44,008 nucleotides of DNA from an uncultured bacterium (GCA_903891365.1 CAITEG010000004.1:1-44008), one strand, 5' to 3'. Shown: positions 23,310 through 33,048, counted from the stretch's first letter. Numbers and translations are program-made. The notes: a model not told the origin generated them from the letters alone.

Positions 23310-26300
23310 ATGCCCACAAGTACGACCAATCCACTTGAAACAATAAGCACAACAGAACCGCAGATTTCAGATCTTCAGAAACAAATTGCACAATATCAAA
23401 GCAATTTGGCAAGTTCTCCTACAGCGGCGTCGTCTTTGACTGATCCTACCAGTCGAGATTTAAGCAATGAGACTGAAATGACGACCCTTCAAACCCAATT
23501 AAAGGCGTTGCAAAAACAAAATCTTACTGCTGCTTGGTATGGAAATGACACAAGTACTAATTCTACTACAGAAGGAGCACAACCTGGAATGATGGCATCA
23601 GCTTTAAACTGGCTTCAGCAACCTCTTTATAATGTTGTAAAAGGAGTGAAAGCTGCTACTGGTGATACTACTCAGGTTCCTAATCAAGAGTTTACGGACC
23701 TTCTTGCTCAACATGGTGTGGGAGGCATACCAGGTGCTGTTGCAGGATTTACTGCTGACGTTCTTTTTGATCCTGTTAACTGGATAACAATGGGAACAGG
23801 AGCTCTTATTCCTAAACTTGGATATGGGTTAGCAAAGGGTGCAATAGAAGGTGGTGTTGAAGGAGCTGCGCGAGGAGCGTCAGAGGGTCTTATTTCAAAT
23901 CTTGGACGGAAGGCATCTTGGGTGATTAATAAATTACCAGGAGTCTCAGATCAGATTCCAGGAACCTTCGCACAACGTTTTTCCGTAAAAGTTGCTGAAT
24001 CAGCTGCAAATTATAATAAGGCTGTTGGCGAAGATGTATTAAGGGACGTAACTTCTCCAGGAATTTTAAGAGGAACAAAAGCAGGTGGAATTCTAGGTTC
24101 TAATGGAATTACTCTGAGTGATATAACACATGCTGCCATGAAGAAAATTCCTTATGGTGATGATTTATATAAATCTTTACGCTTTAATAGTAATGACTGG
24201 GTTGACAACCAGAAACTTCTGGATGTAATTAATAAAAACAAAGCTAGAACAGTTGGAGAGATGGCATCAGCTGGGGCTCCATCACCAGCCGCAATTGCTG
24301 CCCGAGAAGGAAGTAGTATTTCCGCAGTAAAACCAAATATTGAAGTTCTAAAGAATGTTCCTGCGGGACAAGAAAAGAATGCGATGATTGATGAGCTTCA
24401 GAAAACTGCCGGAGACGTTGATTCTATTTCATCTAATCCAACTAACTTTGTTTCTAGTAATCCTGATGAACTTTTTTCTCGTGTGATGCAAGAGGGTGTA
24501 CGAGCAGATGAACTTCGAGCAACTCTTGCTCCCGCAGTGGATAGTCTTCCTCGATCTGGTCCTACTGGAGTTAAGTGGTGGGATGATGCTCTACAAAAAG
24601 GTAATGCATGGAAGATTAAGATTGGGGATAAGGAGGTCGCCCCCATCTATGCTTTTATGGACGCCTATAACAGTATTATGGAAGGGGCGTTTAAGCCATT
24701 CCATGTTTCTCTCAATCCTCCAGTACGAGCAATGCACGTTTTGTCTGCACCAGCTTTTTGGTCAATGGCAGGCCTTTCAGAGAGTGTAGGCGACTATATG
24801 AAAAATATGAAGAACGCTTTCTTTGCAGTATCAGGATCAAACCCATACGAAAACTTAGTAAGAGATTGGGTAGAAGGACCAATGAAAGAAGGAGAAGATT
24901 GGAAAGTTTTACGATCTCAAAGTATAAAAAATGCGATGCAGGAATTCCCGGGGACGTTTAAAAAATCTCTTCACGGCGTAGGACCAACCTTCTTCCAGGG
25001 ACATAGTGTTCTTCACGGGATAGATGAATTGGTAAATAGTGGAGTAGAGAGTGGAATTTATTCTGCAGATGATGTTTCAAACGGGACTGCTGTAAATGAT
25101 TTTGTGAAAGCTAATGAAGAATATAGAAATGCGATGCGTACAGGAAATATGTCTGGTAAACCAGTTCAGCCCACTGGATTTGCTCGAATAGCAAACATGT
25201 TAAAGAAAATGGTATTTCTTCCTGCAGAGACTTCTGCAGAAAATCCAGAGATAAAAGCGATGATGGAAAGGGCTGCTGGTACAGGTTCTATAGAGGGAGA
25301 TTTACCAATAGGAATGAATGAACCTTCAGGAATGTTGGTTCGTAATCCAGAACTTCACGCAAAATATCTTGATCAAGCAAATGCTTTCATAAAAGCTAGG
25401 GCAGACTCGGGTAGTAAACCCTTCCAAGTGATGAAGAATCTTCTAGATAATTCTACTGCAGGATTTGAACATCAGCTTCAGGCCCAACGTATTTCTGCCA
25501 TCACAACTCTAATGAATACTGGTGTAAGTGATACTGCATTAAAAACTCTTTCTCGTTTTATTCCATTAGGTGATAGAGAGACTGATATTTTGAGTACATA
25601 TGTAAAGAATGGTCAAAAGATGAATCGTATGTCTTTTGATTATGCAAACAAGGTATCGCAGGAAATTTCTATAAACATGGGAGCAATGCCTGCTGCTATA
25701 AGAATGTTGCGATCAATGCCTCTGGTAGGAGCTCCGTTTGCTTCATTCACGTATGGCATGGCAGTCAAAACTGCCCAGACTCTTGCTTACAATCCTGCAT
25801 TCTTTAACAAAGCAGCTTTCCTTGTTGAGTCTGCAGAGGGACATAAAACTCCTCTAGAAAAAGAAGCCCTAAAGAGCAAATACTATCAGTGGTATAACGA
25901 ACCTTCAATGGCAAGAGTCCCTGATGCTATGAACTTCTTCAGTCAGTATCCTCTATACTTAAACTTAACAAACGCTCTCCCATACTACACATTGAATATA
26001 TTTCAGCCATCAAGTCGGTCGTATGCCGCGACACTTCCGGATGATATTGTTCAGTTACTAGATCGATCTCCTGTTATGAAGGACCCATTGGGACAAATTA
26101 TTTTTGATAACCTTGTTCTTCCAGCCATTCTTTCTGGCACAGGCGAGCAACCTACAGGTATGTCCGGAGAACCTCTTTATCCAATCAATGCCACAACAGG
26201 AGATAAGGCTTTCTATGCGGGGCGTTCTCTTGTAGATCAATTTACTCCTGCAATAGCAGCGCCTGCTGGTCTACTGCTTCCGTCTGATTATGCAAAGTAT

Positions 26301-26507
26301 TATCCAGGATATCGTATGCGACAAATGGCTTATGGTAAGGCTGGTGGAAGTAGCCAATATCCAAGTGAAAATTCATTAGGTATTCCATCATCTGAGTCAT
26401 CAGCTTCTCGAACCATACGAAGTATCTTGGGATATCTTGGACTACCAATAGAACAGGCGAACACATCGTATGCCGCTAGCCAAATTAAATCTGGACAAAA
26501 TCCTTAA
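23310..26507 (+). CDS. Large virion protein, probably internal/ejection protein
   Basis: 1065 residues, no signal peptide. N-terminal ~90 residues have a Ser/Thr/Gln-rich and coiled-coil-like character (ISDLQKQIAQYQSNLASS). Near residues 140-190 there is a hydrophobic, Gly-rich segment (GVGGIPGAVAGFTADVLFDP and VNWITMGTGALIPK) resembling the membrane-active stretch of phage internal proteins. The C-terminal third has helical, aromatic-rich sequence (LPLGDRETDIL-like and FFSQYPLYLNLTNALPYYTL). Similar 'VLFDPVNWI' segments occur in podovirus large virion proteins. It precedes the terminase genes; the role in DNA ejection is inferred. An AAGGG Shine-Dalgarno lies 5 bases before the ATG. Confidence 0.55.
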   Translation: MPTSTTNPLETISTTEPQISDLQKQIAQYQSNLASSPTAASSLTDPTSRDLSNETEMTTLQTQLKALQKQNLTAAWYGNDTSTNSTTEGAQPGMMASALNWLQQPLYNVVKGVKAATGDTTQVPNQEFTDLLAQHGVGGIPGAVAGFTADVLFDPVNWITMGTGALIPKLGYGLAKGAIEGGVEGAARGASEGLISNLGRKASWVINKLPGVSDQIPGTFAQRFSVKVAESAANYNKAVGEDVLRDVTSPGILRGTKAGGILGSNGITLSDITHAAMKKIPYGDDLYKSLRFNSNDWVDNQKLLDVINKNKARTVGEMASAGAPSPAAIAAREGSSISAVKPNIEVLKNVPAGQEKNAMIDELQKTAGDVDSISSNPTNFVSSNPDELFSRVMQEGVRADELRATLAPAVDSLPRSGPTGVKWWDDALQKGNAWKIKIGDKEVAPIYAFMDAYNSIMEGAFKPFHVSLNPPVRAMHVLSAPAFWSMAGLSESVGDYMKNMKNAFFAVSGSNPYENLVRDWVEGPMKEGEDWKVLRSQSIKNAMQEFPGTFKKSLHGVGPTFFQGHSVLHGIDELVNSGVESGIYSADDVSNGTAVNDFVKANEEYRNAMRTGNMSGKPVQPTGFARIANMLKKMVFLPAETSAENPEIKAMMERAAGTGSIEGDLPIGMNEPSGMLVRNPELHAKYLDQANAFIKARADSGSKPFQVMKNLLDNSTAGFEHQLQAQRISAITTLMNTGVSDTALKTLSRFIPLGDRETDILSTYVKNGQKMNRMSFDYANKVSQEISINMGAMPAAIRMLRSMPLVGAPFASFTYGMAVKTAQTLAYNPAFFNKAAFLVESAEGHKTPLEKEALKSKYYQWYNEPSMARVPDAMNFFSQYPLYLNLTNALPYYTLNIFQPSSRSYAATLPDDIVQLLDRSPVMKDPLGQIIFDNLVLPAILSGTGEQPTGMSGEPLYPINATTGDKAFYAGRSLVDQFTPAIAAPAGLLLPSDYAKYYPGYRMRQMAYGKAGGSSQYPSENSLGIPSSESSASRTIRSILGYLGLPIEQANTSYAASQIKSGQNP

Positions 26508-26519
26508 TTAATATATACT
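26492..26519 (+). promoter_or_regulatory. Promoter giving a leaderless mRNA for the Pro/Met-rich protein
   Basis: TGGACA (26492-26497), 16 bases, TATACT (26514-26519), then 6 bases to the ATG at 26526. Confidence 0.6.
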
Positions 26520-26525
26520 TTCTTT

Positions 26526-27047
26526 ATGCCACCATTTCAACCAGCAGCAGGAGCAGGGAGTCCACCTCCAATGAATGGGATGCCACCTATGCCCGGCGTA
26601 GTTTCAGGAGCAGGAATGTCTCCTATGCCGATGCCGGCAGCACCGACACCAAATTCAATTGGAGCAACCCCAGGTGTTCAAGGTGTTTCGGCACCAATGA
26701 CACCAGAGCATAAGGCAGAACTTCAAGAACTTCTTTCAAAAGTAAAACAGGAGTATATGAAGTGGCAAAGCATGAAGTTTGGTATTCAAAATACAGCAAA
26801 CGAAAATCGTCGCGATCAGTTGAAAAGAGTTTTTCAAATTCTTCAAGCTAAAGGGGTAGATTTAAATAATCCAAAATCAGTTTCTGAATTTCTTGCAAAA
26901 TTAAAACAAACAGCACCACAACACTTTGATGCTATTACTAAAGCGTTAGATTATCTTTTAGGATCAGACTATGAAAACCAACAAACACCAGACGAATCAC
27001 AACAGCCTCTCCCAGACCAAAACGTTTCTCCAGAACCGCAGTTCTAG
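26526..27047 (+). CDS. Pro/Met/Gly-rich virion-associated hypothetical protein
   Basis: 173 residues: the first 60 are Pro/Gly/Met/Ala low complexity (MPPFQPAAGAGSPPPMNGMP), the middle is helical (ELLSKVKQEYMKWQSMKFGI), and the tail is Gln/Pro-rich (NQQTPDESQQPLPDQ). No family recognised. Composition resembles the C-terminus of the portal and the 182-residue protein at 31.9 kb. Confidence 0.6.
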   Translation: MPPFQPAAGAGSPPPMNGMPPMPGVVSGAGMSPMPMPAAPTPNSIGATPGVQGVSAPMTPEHKAELQELLSKVKQEYMKWQSMKFGIQNTANENRRDQLKRVFQILQAKGVDLNNPKSVSEFLAKLKQTAPQHFDAITKALDYLLGSDYENQQTPDESQQPLPDQNVSPEPQF

Positions 27048-27100
27048 TGTGGGGGATGTAAGACTTTTAACTCCTCTTAAGGAGAGAATATTTTAATACC

Positions 27101-27709
27101 ATGGAAGAAGACCTTGATTATGGACCGCCTCTAGAAGAGGAAAAAGTAACAGCAGAAAAACCAATTTCAGAGAGAGGTGAAAGGAAGCGAAAAGAATATG
27201 CAAGTCAGAAGAGACTTTATAATGCCCTGAGTCAGGGTGGGGATCCAATAAAACTGAAGGAGATTATTGGAGCTAAGACTGTTGCCGAGGTTTATAGAAC
27301 CCTTGACAAACTTACAATTAGACGTGAGTTCCATGATGCCCTTACAAAGGCTGGTATTACCTTCGAATTTCTTATTGAAGGAATAAAGCGTGAAGCTATA
27401 GGAGGTGATAAGTCTATGGATCGCCTAAAGGCATATGAAATGCTTCTAAAGACCCTTGGACTAGACAAATATGACGATGTAAATACCGGATCTACTTCGT
27501 CATGGGAGGAAAGATTGCTTAAGGCCATAGAAACTCATGAAACTGATCTAAACCAGGATGTTCCTATGTCTAAAGAAGAAGAAACAGACACTGAATATAA
27601 GGTGAAGGTTCCAAAAATTCCAGTATCGGTTCAAAAAACAAAAATGTTAAATGAGGAAATGGAAAATTCACTTTATGAAGGATTCCCCCAACCAGCAACT
27701 CCAATATAA
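27101..27709 (+). CDS. Probable terminase small subunit
   Basis: 202 residues, immediately before and overlapping the large terminase gene. A basic helix (RGERKRKEYASQKRLYNALS) is followed by IIGAKTVAEVYRTLDKLTIR and by the segment RREFHDALTKAGITFEFLIE with DKSMDRLKAYEMLLKTLGLD, the usual TerS layout of a DNA-binding helix-turn-helix plus oligomerisation helices. TerS recognises viral DNA and delivers it to the motor (by family). A CTCCT-CTTA-AGGAG stem near 27070-27083 could mask its Shine-Dalgarno-like AAGGAG. Assignment rests on position and pattern. Confidence 0.62.
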   Translation: MEEDLDYGPPLEEEKVTAEKPISERGERKRKEYASQKRLYNALSQGGDPIKLKEIIGAKTVAEVYRTLDKLTIRREFHDALTKAGITFEFLIEGIKREAIGGDKSMDRLKAYEMLLKTLGLDKYDDVNTGSTSSWEERLLKAIETHETDLNQDVPMSKEEETDTEYKVKVPKIPVSVQKTKMLNEEMENSLYEGFPQPATPI

Positions 27710-29153
27710 AGATACAGAACTCCTGGAAAGGATGAAAGATCCCAAGTTTTACTTGGAAAATTTCTGTAAAATCAAAGGAAAGACCCCGGGTCTTGTCCCT
27801 TTCATATTGAACGAGGCACAGAAGGATATTTTTAATACATTACGTAAATCCTCTCGTGTAATCATTCTAAAAGCTCGTCAAATTGGTTTCTCCACTGCAA
27901 TAACTGGATTCTTTTATCACAAAACGATTATGACTCCAGGCATGAACACTGTTTTGATTGGATACAACACAGACATGGCAGCAGAACTTCTAGACAAAGT
28001 CAAAATGTTCTGGCAAACGACTCCTATGGAACTTCAACCGACCATCCATTACAACTCTAAATACGAAATATCATTCCCAAAGTTAAATTCTAAGATCATA
28101 GTGCTTCCATCATCCGAGAACGTGGGTCGAGGTTACACAATTCACGCTTGTCTATGTACTGAATTAGCTATGTGGGAGAAAGCAGAAGAGAAAATGGCTG
28201 CCCTAGAGAATGCAGTTCCTAAGGATGGACTCCTTGTTATTGAATCTACCCCTCGTGGAGTAGGTAACCTGTACCACAAGATATGGATGTCAAAGGAAAA
28301 CGGGTATGAAAAGAAAGAATATGGATGGTGGTGGGCGTATAACGAAGAAGAAATAGAGCAAATTCGTCGACGAATGAACGATCCTCAGCGTTTTGCACAG
28401 GAATATTCTCTAGAATTCTTGTCATCGGGACGAAGCGTGTTCTCTCCAGACCTCATAAAGTCATTGCAATCTGATATTTTGAACCTCGGTGATGTTCATT
28501 TGGATGAAAATAAGAAAGAACACACCGTAAGACAGATGGATGGACTCACTATTTATCAAGAACCAGCCCCGGGTAAGGTTTATGTGGCTGGAGCAGACGT
28601 TTCTGAGGGTGTAACAGGGGGTGATTACTCCGTAGTAACCATTTTTGAACGTTCTACAGGTGAAGAAGTAGCCCATTGGCATGGAATGATGGCCCCAGAC
28701 AAGTTTGCAGAGAAGTTAAACGCGTGGGGAAGGTTCTACAACAACGCATTGATGGTAGTTGAAATCAACAATCATGGTTTGACGACCGTAACAGTGCTAA
28801 AACAGATGCTATATCCGACTTTATACTTCAGACCGAGTAAATTTGACACAATTCCTTCATCATGGTCTGATAGATTGGGGTGGAAGACAACAAAGGTCAC
28901 TCGTCCACTCATGATTGATGACTTAAACCAGGCTTTGAGGGAAAAGTCGTTAACAATACATAGTAAATACCTTGTTGATGAGATGCAGACCTTCGTTTAT
29001 GACTTTGGGAATAACATGAATGCCATAGATGGGTATCATGACGACGCAATTTTCTCTGCGTCTATCGCTTTCCAGGGGTTCAAGGTTCTTTTTAGCGGGG
29101 ATCTTGATCAAATCTATTATTCAGACTTTATGCCTTCTTCGGGGGGTTATTAG
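27651..29153 (+). CDS. terL: Terminase large subunit
   Basis: The DNA-packaging motor and nuclease. ATPase half: Q-motif-like NEAQKDIF, Walker A variant KARQIGFST (74-82), Walker B region ACLCTELAMW (T-E in the usual S-E/D-E slot), coupling motif ESTPRG. Nuclease half (RNase H fold): VAGADVSEGVTGGDYSV (first Asp), VVEINNHG (second acidic), and DGYHDDAIFSASIA (final Asp pair). About 500 residues, normal for the family. It overlaps the small-subunit gene by 59 bases; the ATG at 27675 would shorten the overlap and may be the true start. Followed by the HNH insertion and then the portal gene. Confidence 0.93.
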   Translation: MRKWKIHFMKDSPNQQLQYKDTELLERMKDPKFYLENFCKIKGKTPGLVPFILNEAQKDIFNTLRKSSRVIILKARQIGFSTAITGFFYHKTIMTPGMNTVLIGYNTDMAAELLDKVKMFWQTTPMELQPTIHYNSKYEISFPKLNSKIIVLPSSENVGRGYTIHACLCTELAMWEKAEEKMAALENAVPKDGLLVIESTPRGVGNLYHKIWMSKENGYEKKEYGWWWAYNEEEIEQIRRRMNDPQRFAQEYSLEFLSSGRSVFSPDLIKSLQSDILNLGDVHLDENKKEHTVRQMDGLTIYQEPAPGKVYVAGADVSEGVTGGDYSVVTIFERSTGEEVAHWHGMMAPDKFAEKLNAWGRFYNNALMVVEINNHGLTTVTVLKQMLYPTLYFRPSKFDTIPSSWSDRLGWKTTKVTRPLMIDDLNQALREKSLTIHSKYLVDEMQTFVYDFGNNMNAIDGYHDDAIFSASIAFQGFKVLFSGDLDQIYYSDFMPSSGGY

Positions 29154-29182
29154 TTGACAAAAGTATCATCTAAGAATATAAT
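29154..29182 (+). promoter_or_regulatory. Perfect consensus promoter of the HNH gene, leaderless
   Basis: TTGACA (29154-29159), 17 bases, TATAAT (29177-29182), 6 bases to the ATG at 29189. The TTGACA begins right after the terminase stop. Confidence 0.87.
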
Positions 29183-29188
29183 TATAGT

Positions 29189-29710
29189 ATGAAAAAGGGA
29201 TCTAAACACTCTAATGAATCACGCGCAAAAATGCGAGAGAATCATTATGATGTTAGTGGTATAAATAATCCCAATTATGGTAAACGTTGTTCAGAAGAAA
29301 CAAAAAGAAAAATCAGTAAAGCAAACAGGAATCCATCATTAGAAATTAGAAATAAAATAAGTCAACATCATGCCAATGTCTGGGGAATAAATAATCCTAG
29401 ATGGAGGGGTGGCATTACTCCTTTATATAAACTTATAAGGAATAGAAAAGAATATTTTAAATGGAGAAATGACGTCTCTAAGTTAAATCCCAATAGGTGT
29501 AAACACTGTTCTCGAGAAGACCTTAGCCTTGAAATAGATCATATTATTCCACTTTGTTATTTTATCACTAAAAATAACATAAAAACGATTAAAATGGCAC
29601 TAAATTGTCCAGAATTATGGGAAATTAGCAATGGACAAGTGCTTTGCAGGGGTTGTCATGCACTAAAAACACAAAAAGATATACAAAAATACAATAAAGT
29701 AACACGTTAA
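29189..29710 (+). CDS. Free-standing HNH homing endonuclease with NUMOD3 motifs
   Basis: 173 residues. The N-terminal half has two NUMOD3-like DNA-binding motifs (GINNPNYGKRCSEETKRKIS and GINNPRWRGG). The C-terminal half is an HNH nuclease: CKHC (104-107), EIDHIIPL (116-123, catalytic His), Asn148 in ISNGQ and CRGCH (153-157). It makes a DNA break that copies the gene into relatives lacking it. It sits alone between terminase and portal, with its own perfect promoter, which is the classic location of a mobile endonuclease interrupting a packaging operon. AT-rich codon use differs from its neighbours. A remnant with the same motif lies at 32924. Confidence 0.92.
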   Translation: MKKGSKHSNESRAKMRENHYDVSGINNPNYGKRCSEETKRKISKANRNPSLEIRNKISQHHANVWGINNPRWRGGITPLYKLIRNRKEYFKWRNDVSKLNPNRCKHCSREDLSLEIDHIIPLCYFITKNNIKTIKMALNCPELWEISNGQVLCRGCHALKTQKDIQKYNKVTR

Positions 29711-29731
29711 CCCTAGTAATATTAACAGTTA

Positions 29732-31921
29732 ATGACAAGACTTATCGGCACATATAGTGCAACTAACTACGGTCAAAAAGAAGTTGACCTCATGAACGCC
29801 TTCTATCTTCAATCAGAAGATGCCTACCAGTATTTTTATAATATTCTTAGACCTCGTTACGAGAGGTACTATAAACTTTTTGTGGCATTTTCTGGAGATC
29901 GAAAAAGAGAAATCAAAACCTGGCAAGCAAATGTTTTCGTCCCTTATGTGCAAGCGGTTATCGAGACAATGATGCCTCGTATCCTTGATGCTCGACCGGA
30001 TTTCACAGTTATTGGTCGTACATCAGAAGATAACTTAAAGGCAGAAAAGCAACAGCAACTCTGTGATTATCTTTGGGAGATTTCAGGAATGGACGGAATA
30101 ACGGAAGATGTTGTTCGTTCTTCACTTATGTATGGAACAGGATTTATGCAAGTATCTTGGAAGAAAGACGTGCGTAAACTAAAATTCCTTAAAACAAAAG
30201 ATATTGGAAATAGAAAATACAAATGGCAAGAGGAAGAAAGAACTTTTTATGACGCACCATTCTGTGAATGGGTGGACAACTTTGCGCTTTGGTATGACTG
30301 GCACAATATTGATCGTAAGTTAAAACAATATTGGTTTAAGAGACTCGTTTTATCAGCAAACGAAATTCGTCGTCGTTACCCAATGGCAGACCCAGAAAGA
30401 TTAGAAATGGCTATTAATTCTGCAGGTGGAGATCTTACTGATTACGCAGCCATACGTCAACTTGTTAAATCATCCCAAGAACGTATTACAAAAGATGCTG
30501 ATCGTAATGTTGCAATTTCATATTCAGGTGTCTATTATAATACACAACGATATCAACAGGTTGACTCCAAACTTCGTATGTACGAAGTAAAGGAGTGGTG
30601 GAGACCATACGAAGACACATTTGCTGTGATGGTAGGAGGTTCTCGTATTCCAATACTTCGCAATGGCTTTATGCCAATTCCTTATGACTTCAAGGAAGCT
30701 CCATTTATTGATGTTCCTTATCTTAAAATTCCAGGAGAATTCGAGGGATACGGTCTTGCATCTATTCTTGAATCACCTCAAATCCTACTTAACACAATTA
30801 AAAACCAGCGTCTTGATGCAGCAACACTTTCAATACATAAAATGTGGATTGTCAATCCACTTGCTAACATCAATAAAGATGAACTTGTAACTCGTCCATT
30901 CGGTATCATTTACTCTATAGATCCCCAGGGCGTGCGTGAGGTTCAATTCTCAGACATTAAAGCATCGGCATATAAAGAGGAAGATCTTCTTAAGAGTGAT
31001 ATGCAATACGCATCTGGCGTGGATGACGCTTCTATGGGAATGAAGAGCGGTGCAAACGCAACAGAAATTCGTCACTTGCGCGAGTCTACTCTCGAGCGTG
31101 TTCGTCTATTTATCAATCACCTCGGTGCAGCTTATGGTGATGTTCTTAGATACTGGATGGATATGGAACGTCAGCTCTTTACAAAGGAAATGACAATACG
31201 TGTTATTGGTGACAATGGAGATGTTGAATATCCTCTCATTGAAAAGGACGACCTATGTGGCAAGTTTGATTATCGTGCATCTGTTCTTCCATCTATTGCA
31301 GGACAACAGGATGTACAGAAGAAACAGGATATGGATCTCTTCCAGCTCCTTATTAGTCTTCCGTTTATCGATCAACGCAAACTTACTGCAAAAGTTCTTG
31401 GAGATTGGGGTTGGAGTCTTGATAATGTAGCACAAAGTGATCAGGGTCAGGCCCAACAGGGTATGCCGGGAATGCCAGCGACACCAGGAGGCGCTCCAGG
31501 CGCGCAAGGCGCTCCACAGGGTATGGGAGCAGCACAACCACAAGATCTCGCTGCTATGAGCCAATTAGGAGCTGGAGGACCCCCTCAGGGACAACCTGCT
31601 CCTCAACAGATGCCACAAACCTCTACAATTTCTCCTCAGGTAGTTATGCAGGCACTTAGTTTACTTCGTAAACCCGGAGAAGAGCAGGGAGCTCAAGGAA
31701 CAGCTTTTGGACAGGCGGCTGCTCCAATAAATCTACTTAGAAGCGGAATGCCTCCAACAGCTCCTTCAGCAGGCCTTCCTCCTCCAGCTACACATGGAGC
31801 AACAGGACCAAATCCCCGTGGGCACAACCGAACAGGTAAGGTAAATACAAATATTTCCAAAGGAAACAATTCAAATCCAGAAAGTCAATTACAAAATCGG
31901 GCTCTCAATATCCAGCGCTAA
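29732..31921 (+). CDS. Portal protein
   Basis: 729 residues. Near the start: YQYFYNILRPRYERYYKLFV and FVPYVQAVIETMMPRILDAR are the N-terminal pattern of large portal proteins of podoviruses; further on come VVRSSLMYGTGFMQVSWKKD and MKSGANATEIRHLRE (the long helical stem/crown part). Forms the dodecameric ring at the capsid vertex through which DNA passes. Residues from about 560 are Pro/Gly/Gln-rich (QGQAQQGMPGMPATPGGAPG) and probably disordered, an unusual extension. The gene follows the HNH insertion and ends just before the 182-residue protein of similar composition. Confidence 0.83.
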   Translation: MTRLIGTYSATNYGQKEVDLMNAFYLQSEDAYQYFYNILRPRYERYYKLFVAFSGDRKREIKTWQANVFVPYVQAVIETMMPRILDARPDFTVIGRTSEDNLKAEKQQQLCDYLWEISGMDGITEDVVRSSLMYGTGFMQVSWKKDVRKLKFLKTKDIGNRKYKWQEEERTFYDAPFCEWVDNFALWYDWHNIDRKLKQYWFKRLVLSANEIRRRYPMADPERLEMAINSAGGDLTDYAAIRQLVKSSQERITKDADRNVAISYSGVYYNTQRYQQVDSKLRMYEVKEWWRPYEDTFAVMVGGSRIPILRNGFMPIPYDFKEAPFIDVPYLKIPGEFEGYGLASILESPQILLNTIKNQRLDAATLSIHKMWIVNPLANINKDELVTRPFGIIYSIDPQGVREVQFSDIKASAYKEEDLLKSDMQYASGVDDASMGMKSGANATEIRHLRESTLERVRLFINHLGAAYGDVLRYWMDMERQLFTKEMTIRVIGDNGDVEYPLIEKDDLCGKFDYRASVLPSIAGQQDVQKKQDMDLFQLLISLPFIDQRKLTAKVLGDWGWSLDNVAQSDQGQAQQGMPGMPATPGGAPGAQGAPQGMGAAQPQDLAAMSQLGAGGPPQGQPAPQQMPQTSTISPQVVMQALSLLRKPGEEQGAQGTAFGQAAAPINLLRSGMPPTAPSAGLPPPATHGATGPNPRGHNRTGKVNTNISKGNNSNPESQLQNRALNIQR

Positions 31922-31925
31922 AGCC

Positions 31926-31934
31926 TGATATACT
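31926..31934 (+). promoter_or_regulatory. Extended -10 promoter, leaderless
   Basis: TG-A-TATACT (31926-31934, -10 at 31929-31934), 6 bases before the ATG at 31941. No good -35, but an extended -10 does not need one. Confidence 0.55.
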
Positions 31935-31940
31935 CTAAAT

Positions 31941-32489
31941 ATGGCAAATTACGATCCGGACAAAAGTATGTTCGATATGTTTAAAGGAAAGATAAAAGAA
32001 CTTTCCGATGCTCTCTCACAATGGCAGCAAAAAGAAAATGCTGTTCACTCTCTTGCTGAGGCGCATGCGAAAGCTAGTGGCGCTCCACCAGAAGCAATGG
32101 ATGCTCATGTTTATATGCACAAAAAGGCGATAAAGAAAGCCATAGAAGATCAAGCAAAACAAAGTGAACAAGCACAAGCAGGTCAAGGTGTTCCTACTGC
32201 ACAAGATACTCCAGGAGGACCTGAATTTTCAGGACAAGGTGGACCAGGTTTAACAGCGCGAGTTTCTCCACAACTTCCGATGGCAGGACAAGCGGGTAAT
32301 ACTGGTGCAAATGGATGGGAGAATATATTGAAACCAAATCCGTATCCACAAGTTGCACAACAGCAAACGGGAGCACCAACACAAAGCGTGGGACCAATAA
32401 CTCCAGCACAGAGACCAATGATGGGAATGCCGACACCACCAGTACCAGGAGGATTTGGAAGTCCAAACCCAATGCAACGAACAGCTTGA
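31941..32489 (+). CDS. Gln/Pro-rich virion-associated hypothetical protein
   Basis: 182 residues: a helical first half (SMFDMFKGKIKELSDALSQW) and a disordered Gln/Pro/Gly-rich second half (GGPGLTARVSPQLPMAGQAG). No family recognised. Composition matches the portal C-terminus and the 173-residue gene at 26.5 kb, as if all three shared a linker-like module. Confidence 0.6.
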   Translation: MANYDPDKSMFDMFKGKIKELSDALSQWQQKENAVHSLAEAHAKASGAPPEAMDAHVYMHKKAIKKAIEDQAKQSEQAQAGQGVPTAQDTPGGPEFSGQGGPGLTARVSPQLPMAGQAGNTGANGWENILKPNPYPQVAQQQTGAPTQSVGPITPAQRPMMGMPTPPVPGGFGSPNPMQRTA

Positions 32490-32514
32490 CAAGTTTGATG
32501 CGTTAGCTTATAGT
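32486..32514 (+). promoter_or_regulatory. Promoter giving a leaderless mRNA for the 132-residue protein
   Basis: TTGACA (32486-32491), 17 bases, TATAGT (32509-32514), 8 bases to the ATG at 32523. Confidence 0.75.
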
Positions 32515-32522
32515 TAATCTAT

Positions 32523-32921
32523 ATGGCACCAAAAAAACGAGCAAAGAAAGTAGAAGAAAAAGAAACTCCTAAGGTAACTCAGGAGCAGTTTCAGCAATCT
32601 GCAGCACAAGCGATTCAAAATTATTTTACGAAAGACATAAATGATCAAGTCCACGAAATGACAAACGATGTGATGTTTGCATTACTTCGTCAACTTGAAG
32701 GTTCAGAATATTGGATTCCACTTCTTAGGTATAACAATCTAAGACTCCTTAATGCACAGTCAGCAATAAATTCTATGGATCCAATGACCCAAGGATCAAC
32801 AATGCGACTACAGCAAGGATGCATGATGGGTATAGTAGATCTTCAAAATGCAATTATAACGATGGTAGAAGCCGAAAAAGAGGCTGAAAGAGAGGCGAGA
32901 GAGATTGCGGAAACGTTCTAA
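32523..32921 (+). CDS. Small helical hypothetical protein
   Basis: 132 residues with a basic start (MAPKKRAKKVEEKETPKVTQ), helical core (DQVHEMTNDVMFALLRQLEG) and an acidic C-terminal helix (MVEAEKEAEREAREIAETF). No family recognised. It lies between portal and scaffold blocks; a head-assembly factor is possible. Confidence 0.6.
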   Translation: MAPKKRAKKVEEKETPKVTQEQFQQSAAQAIQNYFTKDINDQVHEMTNDVMFALLRQLEGSEYWIPLLRYNNLRLLNAQSAINSMDPMTQGSTMRLQQGCMMGIVDLQNAIITMVEAEKEAEREAREIAETF

Positions 32922-32923
32922 AT

Positions 32924-32995
32924 ATGCCGTTTCCTAAAGGGGGACATCATTCAGAAGAAACAAAAACGTTTTTCGTTTCTGGGAACATGAAATAA
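32924..32995 (+). pseudogene. Remnant of a NUMOD3/HNH endonuclease start
   Basis: A 23-codon frame, MPFPKGGHHSEETKTFFVSG and NMK, whose start matches the NUMOD3 pattern 'K-G-x-H-H-S-E-E-T-K'. The DNA TTCAGAAGAAACAAAAA (17 bases) is identical to part of the NUMOD3 motif of the HNH gene at 29.29 kb. It is probably what is left of a second insertion, or of a deletion scar. Confidence 0.55.
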
Positions 32996-33048
32996 ATGAG
33001 TCAGTTTCTATATGTATAGATAGATTAGAACTATTGTAGTATTTGTGA

